A stretch of 10,076 bases of DNA from PNKC01 sp039917655. GTDB lineage: Bacteria > Chloroflexota > Dehalococcoidia > Tepidiformales > Tepidiformaceae. The position numbers were made by a program, and so were the translations under genes. Where the stretch lies: NCBI GenBank assembly GCA_039917655.1, contig JBDSJC010000266.1:1-10076 (forward strand), read 5' to 3'. Below, piece by piece: positions 6,953 to 10,076 of this stretch. The stretch's first letter is position 1; the number at the start of each line of letters is the position of its first letter. The notes beneath the pieces were generated by a model. That model saw only the letters and a list, made by a program, of their open reading frames with translations. It made no database searches and had not been told where the DNA came from.

Positions 6953-7852
6953 GTGGCTGAACAGGCCGTACTGAGTTCTGCCCGCCCTGCCGATATCTTG
7001 CTCCCCCGCCGTCCGACGCGGCTCAAGCGCACGATGCGTGTTCTACGACAGAACCCGCTTGGCACGTTCGGACTCTTCCTCATAGGGTTGCTCGTCGTCG
7101 TCGGGCTGTTCTCCCCTCTGCTGGCCCCGCACGGCGTCAACGAATTCGTCAGCAAGCCCGGCCAGGGACCGAGCCTGGATTACCCATTCGGCACCGACAA
7201 GTTCGGCCAGGATATCCTCAGCCGCGTGATCTACGGCACGCGCATCTCGCTCCAGGTGAGCTTTCTCGCCGTCGCCATCGGCACGGTCATCGGCCTGATC
7301 ATTGGCGCCTGGTCCGGATTCAAGGGCGGCATCGTGGACGTCGTCACCCAGCGTGCGGTGGACACCGCGATCGCCTTCCCGCAGATCCTCTTCCTGCTGG
7401 TGATCGTCCGGGTGCTTGGGCCATCGATGCGCAACGTGATCATTGCCATCGCGATCTTGATCATCCCGTCCGTGGCCCGCATCGTGCGCAGTGCGGCGCT
7501 GGTCGAACGCAACAATCTCTACATTGAAGCAGCCCGCGCGCTCGGGGCGACCGATTCGCGCATCCTCGTGCGGCACATCATCCCCAACGTGGCGCCGATC
7601 GCGGTGGTCATCGCGACAACGCTGCTGGGCGGGGCGATCCTCGCCGAGGCGGCGCTCGGCTTCCTGGGGCTCGGCATCCCGCCTCCCAACCCATCGTGGG
7701 GCGCGGACATCTCGACGGCGCGCGGCACCTTCCCGATTAACGTTTCGGCGGCGCTGTTCCCGGGCCTTGCGATCAGTCTGACGGTGCTCGGCTTCAACCT
7801 GCTGGGCGACGCCCTGCGCGATATCTTCGACCCGCGCCTGCGCGGACGTTAA
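6953..7852 (+). CDS. DppC-type ABC importer permease, cassette 2 (GTG start)
   Basis: A 299-residue membrane permease, partner of the DppB-type protein 53 nt upstream. The N-terminal cytoplasmic tail contains RQNPLGTFG, and the first helix is about 38-58. The signature GTDKFGQDILSRVIYGTR is at 80-97. The EAA-type loop is at about 189-216 (IEAARALGAT and HIIPNVAPI), and the tail is GDALRDIFDPRLRG. It lacks the roughly 15-residue loop seen in the cassette 1 homologue. GTG 6953 is preceded only by a weak AGCGAG (6940-6945). The next in-frame ATG, at residue 28, would remove much of the conserved N-terminal tail, so GTG is kept. The stop codon (7850-7852) overlaps that of the convergent gene. No ATPase gene follows. 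Confidence 0.92.
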   Translation: MAEQAVLSSARPADILLPRRPTRLKRTMRVLRQNPLGTFGLFLIGLLVVVGLFSPLLAPHGVNEFVSKPGQGPSLDYPFGTDKFGQDILSRVIYGTRISLQVSFLAVAIGTVIGLIIGAWSGFKGGIVDVVTQRAVDTAIAFPQILFLLVIVRVLGPSMRNVIIAIAILIIPSVARIVRSAALVERNNLYIEAARALGATDSRILVRHIIPNVAPIAVVIATTLLGGAILAEAALGFLGLGIPPPNPSWGADISTARGTFPINVSAALFPGLAISLTVLGFNLLGDALRDIFDPRLRGR

Positions 7853-8247
7853 GCAAAGAGCGTCTTGATCACAACCGCGTAGACCAGGGCGAGCACACCG
7901 GCAGCGATGAACATGGCAAAGATGCGCGTGATCGGCGGGTCGTCCAGCGAAGCCTGCGGCAGCTGATTGCGCAGGGGGTCTGCGGTCAGGCCGGCGCCGA
8001 ACGCCCCGCTGACCAGTGGCCCGGCTACAGGGAGAACGCCGATTGCGCCGAGCACCAGCCCGCCAATGAGAATCGCCGTGCTCGATTCTTCGACCGATGA
8101 CCAGCCCTTCCATACGGAGAGGGCGACAACCACCAGGCCCATGCTGAGGTCGATGAGCATGACGCCACGGCCAAAGCGCCAGACCGGCGCAAACCAGGGT
8201 TCGGCTGAACCGCCCATGGGAACCAGCATACACGGCGGGTCAACCAC
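7849..8247 (-). CDS. Small hypothetical membrane protein
   Basis: A 132-codon reading frame on the - strand that I do not recognise. It shows three hydrophobic segments at about residues 28-46, 57-80 and 107-129. A Trp-rich start (EPWFAPVWRFGRG) precedes the first segment, and a polar, Pro-containing loop (about 89-106) separates the last two. Helix-like hydrophobicity in this frame, with Arg/Pro-rich translations in the opposing frames, argues that it is the real gene here. GTG 8247 has a weak GGGATG about 8 nt upstream; ATG at 8229 or 8217 would also give a plausible shorter protein. Its stop overlaps the stop of the convergent permease gene by two bases (TTAA at 7849-7852). Function unknown; the neighbours do not suggest one. 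Confidence 0.6.
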   Translation of the reverse strand: MVDPPCMLVPMGGSAEPWFAPVWRFGRGVMLIDLSMGLVVVALSVWKGWSSVEESSTAILIGGLVLGAIGVLPVAGPLVSGAFGAGLTADPLRNQLPQASLDDPPITRIFAMFIAAGVLALVYAVVIKTLFA

Positions 8248-8284
8248 GCTGTGTCATCCCATAGGCTGCCCCGAGTCCCCATTC

Positions 8285-8308
8285 GTTCACCCTGAGCCTG
8301 TCGAAGGG
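8285..8308 (+). repeat. REP-like repeat, copy A
   Basis: This 24-bp element has the core CCTGAGCCTGTCGAAGGG preceded by GTTCAC. It belongs with copies at 8324-8344, 8386-8409 (inverted), 9747-9770 and 9811-9834 (inverted). It matches the inverse of copy C at 20 of 24 positions, so A and C could fold into a long stem. Elements of this type (CCTGAGC-TGTCGAAGG) are common intergenic repeats in many GC-rich bacteria and give spurious peptides such as VLSLSKD or HPEPVEG. Confidence 0.85.
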
Positions 8309-8323
8309 CCCGCGAGTCCCGCC

Positions 8324-8344
8324 CACCCTTAGCCTGTCGAAGGG
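8324..8344 (+). repeat. REP-like repeat, copy B (shortened)
   Basis: CACCCTTAGCCTGTCGAAGG repeats copy A in the same orientation 39 bp further on, with T for G inside the CCTGAG part and without the leading GTT. It lies inside the arc formed by copies A and C. Confidence 0.8.
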
Positions 8345-8385
8345 CGGCTCGACGGGGGCCTAACCTGAGACCGAGCGTCCGGTCA

Positions 8386-8409
8386 TCCTTCGACAAGCTC
8401 AGGACGAAC
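8386..8409 (-). repeat. REP-like repeat, copy C (inverted)
   Basis: TCCTTCGACAAGCTCAGG followed by ACGAAC is the inverse of copies A and B. Read on the - strand it is the classic form GTTCGTCCTGAGCTTGTCGA followed by AGGA. It ends 72 bp before the CoA-transferase start. With copy A it makes an inverted-pair unit of about 125 bp. Confidence 0.85.
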
Positions 8410-8447
8410 GGAGGGGTCTCCCGGCTCCTGGCTCGGCCGAAACGGCG

Positions 8448-8453
8448 TAGACT
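8448..8453 (+). promoter_or_regulatory. Possible -10 box before the CoA-transferase gene
   Basis: TAGACT occurs 27 nt before ATG 8481 and is followed by CGTGCAATC, which resembles the bases after the two cassette -10 boxes. No convincing -35 hexamer is found 15-18 bp upstream, so this is a weak call resting on the similarity to the promoters at 234-261 and 4082-4109. Confidence 0.3.
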
Positions 8454-8470
8454 CGTGCAATCACCTCCGT

Positions 8471-8476
8471 GGAGGG
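8471..8476 (+). promoter_or_regulatory. Ribosome-binding site fixing the start at 8481
   Basis: GGAGGG lies 4 nt before ATG 8481. An in-frame GTG at 8469 directly abuts this site and would add only VEGP, so the ATG is the better start. It gives the family-typical beginning PALDGVKVLDL. Confidence 0.8.
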
Positions 8477-8480
8477 TCCT

Positions 8481-9695
8481 ATGCCCGCTTTGGACGGCGT
8501 CAAAGTCCTCGACCTTACCCAGTACGAAGCCGGCACATCGTGTACCCAGTACCTCGCCTGGTTCGGCGCCGACATATACAAGGTGGAGCGGCCCGGAGTG
8601 GGAGACCCCGGACGGCACGTTGCCGGGCGCGCCAGCGATTCGCTCTACTTCCTTACCTTCAACCACAACAAGAAGAGCGTCGCCATTGCCCTGGACACCG
8701 CGGAAGGCAAGGAACTCTTCCTCAAGCTCGTCCCACAGGTCGATGTGGTGGTCGAAAACTTCAGCCTCGGCACGATGGAGAAGCTTGGCCTCGGTTACGA
8801 CGTGCTCAACGAAGTCAACCCGCGCGTCATCTATGCCACGATTAAGGGCTTCGGGACGTACGGGCCGCATAGCCAATACAAGTGCTTCGACATGGTGGCC
8901 CAGGCGGCAGGCGGCACGTTCAGCGTGACGGGCGAGCCAGGCGGCCCACCGATGCGCCCCGGCGCCACCTTCGGCGATACCGGTTCGGGCGTGCACTGCG
9001 CCCTCGGCATTTGCGCCGCCTATATCCAGCGGCTTCAGACCGGCCGCGGCCAGGTAGTCGAGATCTCCATGCAGGAGATCATCGCCAGCTTCATGCGCGA
9101 ACCGATGTCGCACCGCCAATGGGACGTCAGCCCGATCCAGCGCCGCGGCAACCGCACCGTAGTGCCGACGGACCTGTTCCCGTGCAAGGGCGGCGGTCCG
9201 AACGACTACATCTACCTGTTCCCAGCCACCACGCGCATGCTCGACGCCCTGATGACGGCGATCGGCAAGCCCGAACTGCTGCTCGACGAACGCTTCCAGA
9301 CTACGCCCGAACGGCGTAAGCACGGCGACATCCTTTACGAAGAGGTGAAGGAGTGGACGATGCAGCACACGAAGCTGGAGGCGATGGAGTACCTCGCGGC
9401 GCGCGGCGTGCCCTGTAGCGCGGTCTACGACAGCGAGGACATCCTTCACGACCCGCATCTGCACCAGCGAAACATGATCCGCACCGTCCAGCACCCGGTG
9501 CACGGCGGAGTGGAGATGGTTGGCCCGCCGATCCACCTGAGCGACTCGGACGTGGAGATGATCGCTGCGCCATTGTTGGGCCAACACACCGCCGAAGTGC
9601 TCGCGCACGAACTGGGGCTTGGCTCGAAGGAACTGGCGGATCTCGAAGCGCGGGGCGTGTTGGGGATTCACCCGGCCGAAGCGGTGCTCCACTAG
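8481..9695 (+). CDS. Class III CoA-transferase (CaiB/BaiF, formyl-CoA transferase-like)
   Basis: A 404-residue cytosolic enzyme expected to move CoA between an acyl-CoA donor and a free carboxylic acid through aspartyl-anhydride chemistry. The N-terminus LDGVKVLDLTQYEAG, the motif FGADIYKVERPG-GDPGR (about 28-45), NHNKKSVAIAL (61-71) and VVENFSLGTMEKLGLGY (90-106) are standard for the family. Asp166, in FGDTGSGVH, aligns with the catalytic Asp of formyl-CoA transferase and is present. The small domain and the C-terminal GPPIHLS region are also intact, and the length is normal. The specific acid (oxalate, formate, carnitine, succinate or an aromatic or dicarboxylic acid) cannot be assigned. 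It appears monocistronic, flanked on both sides by REP-like inverted pairs, with no decarboxylase, dehydratase or dehydrogenase partner in the window. Confidence 0.93.
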   Translation: MPALDGVKVLDLTQYEAGTSCTQYLAWFGADIYKVERPGVGDPGRHVAGRASDSLYFLTFNHNKKSVAIALDTAEGKELFLKLVPQVDVVVENFSLGTMEKLGLGYDVLNEVNPRVIYATIKGFGTYGPHSQYKCFDMVAQAAGGTFSVTGEPGGPPMRPGATFGDTGSGVHCALGICAAYIQRLQTGRGQVVEISMQEIIASFMREPMSHRQWDVSPIQRRGNRTVVPTDLFPCKGGGPNDYIYLFPATTRMLDALMTAIGKPELLLDERFQTTPERRKHGDILYEEVKEWTMQHTKLEAMEYLAARGVPCSAVYDSEDILHDPHLHQRNMIRTVQHPVHGGVEMVGPPIHLSDSDVEMIAAPLLGQHTAEVLAHELGLGSKELADLEARGVLGIHPAEAVLH

Positions 9696-9746
9696 AGGAA
9701 CGATTTGGATCTCCCTATTCGAGAGCGGCGGACCGTGTCTGCCCCC

Positions 9747-9770
9747 GTTCACCCTTAGCCGGTCGAAGGC
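9747..9770 (+). repeat. REP-like repeat, copy D
   Basis: GTTCACCCTTAGCC followed by GGTCGAAGGC, 51 nt after the CoA-transferase stop. It shares GTTCACCCT with copy A and the CCTTAGCC variant with copy B. It faces copy E. Confidence 0.75.
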
Positions 9771-9810
9771 TGCACGAGTGTGGCCCCCCTCGAAGGCGCG
9801 GGGCCATTCA

Positions 9811-9834
9811 TTCTTGGATAGGCTCGGGATGAAC
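9811..9834 (-). repeat. REP-like repeat, copy E (inverted, decayed)
   Basis: An inverted copy that matches copy C at 18 of 24 positions (TTCTTGGATAGGCTC followed by GGGATGAAC). With copy D it forms an inverted-pair unit of about 88 bp downstream of the CoA-transferase gene. Between them GGCCCC (9782-9787) and GGGGCC (9800-9805) form a smaller inner stem. The unit could stabilise or end the upstream mRNA. Confidence 0.65.
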
Positions 9835-9978
9835 GGAGAGTGAGGCGCGCCCCGGCCGCTGGTCTCGCTGTTGGTCTATTCAGGGTCCAATTGGCGACGC
9901 GACCGCTGGCGGAGCGCTGCGCGGTTGGTTAAATTGGAAGGGATTGACGCCGCCTAGTGTGCGGACGGGAGGTCTCAA

Positions 9979-10076
9979 GTGGCAAAAGGTCAAGAGAAGC
10001 CAGGCAAAACCAACAAACCCAAGGTGACCACAAAGGCAAAGCAAGCGAAAAAGGCCGAAAAGAAGGCTGTCGCTTC
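9979..10076 (+). CDS. Lysine-rich protein, N-terminal fragment (3' end outside window)
   Basis: GTG 9979 with GGGAGG (9967-9972) 6 nt upstream opens a frame that stays open to the window edge, giving 32 codons. The visible residues are about one-third Lys, mixed with Ala, Thr, Pro and Gln (AKGQEKPGKTNKPK and then KAKQAKKAEKKA). No hydrophobic segment is seen, so it is not a signal peptide. Such a start fits either a very small, basic conserved protein or a disordered basic tail of a larger nucleic-acid-binding protein. Codons here are more A-rich than in the neighbouring genes because of the many Lys codons. Function cannot be assigned. Confidence 0.6.
   Translation, partial: MAKGQEKPGKTNKPKVTTKAKQAKKAEKKAVA

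Noticed and set aside
7043..8233. Long - strand open frame (396 codons) across the last permease and the small membrane protein
   Set aside because: Its Arg/Asp-rich translation is antisense to a certain permease, and it overlaps the more credible hydrophobic frame at 7849-8247.
8285..8409. Three similar short repeats read as a CRISPR array
   Set aside because: There are only three units, in mixed orientation with unequal spacers and the known REP-like core, and no cas genes.
8025..9752. Long - strand open frame (575 codons) opposite the CoA-transferase gene
   Set aside because: It is an antisense shadow of a clear CaiB/BaiF gene in GC-rich DNA. It runs through the REP-like repeats, giving the typical spurious VLSLSKD peptide, and also through the small membrane-protein gene.
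9944..9960. TTGACG and TAGTGT as a promoter for the Lys-rich gene
   Set aside because: The two boxes are only 5 bp apart, and a properly spaced -10 for the TTGACG would fall on the ribosome-binding site.

Overview
The window is GC-rich bacterial DNA, densely coding, with Tat-type lipoprotein signal peptides on its secreted binding proteins and frequent GTG or TTG starts. Together with the family mix (peptide-type ABC importers with Tat lipoproteins, and a stand-alone CaiB/BaiF CoA-transferase), this suggests a Chloroflexota lineage, perhaps Dehalococcoidia. An actinobacterial or other GC-rich host cannot be excluded from sequence alone.

Positions 1-7852 hold a tandem array of peptide/nickel-type (Dpp/Opp family) ABC importer cassettes, all on the + strand. 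Position 1-149 is the last 48 codons of a DppC-type permease from an upstream cassette. Cassette 1 (323-4002) and cassette 2 (4168-7852) each run in the order family-5 solute-binding lipoprotein, DppB-type permease, DppC-type permease. No ATPase gene (DppD/DppF type) is visible, so these cassettes must borrow ATPases from elsewhere. Both binding-protein genes are preceded by the same promoter-like element (TTGACT, 16 bp, TAGACT). They begin with almost the same 47-codon leader, and then diverge strongly in the mature, ligand-binding part. This is a reusable expression-and-export module in front of different binding domains. Cassette 2 also has a perfect 12-bp hairpin between the binding protein and the permeases, which could set their relative expression.

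Positions 7849-8247 hold a small three-helix membrane protein of unknown function on the - strand. It is convergent with cassette 2, and the two stop codons overlap.

Positions 8248-9978 hold a class III (CaiB/BaiF, formyl-CoA transferase-like) CoA-transferase gene (8481-9695). It is bracketed on both sides by inverted pairs of a short REP-like repeat with the core CCTGAGC-TGTCGAAGG. From 9979 to the right edge begins a lysine-rich protein that is cut by the window end.

Taken together, the array looks like an uptake locus for several oligopeptide-like or other small organic ligands. The CoA-transferase may act on an organic acid, but nothing in the sequence ties its substrate to the transporters. 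I see no CRISPR array, rRNA, tRNA, transposase or phage gene. The unusual features are the duplicated promoter-leader module, the ATPase-less tandem arrangement, the inter-cistronic hairpin and the repeat-bracketed CoA-transferase gene.
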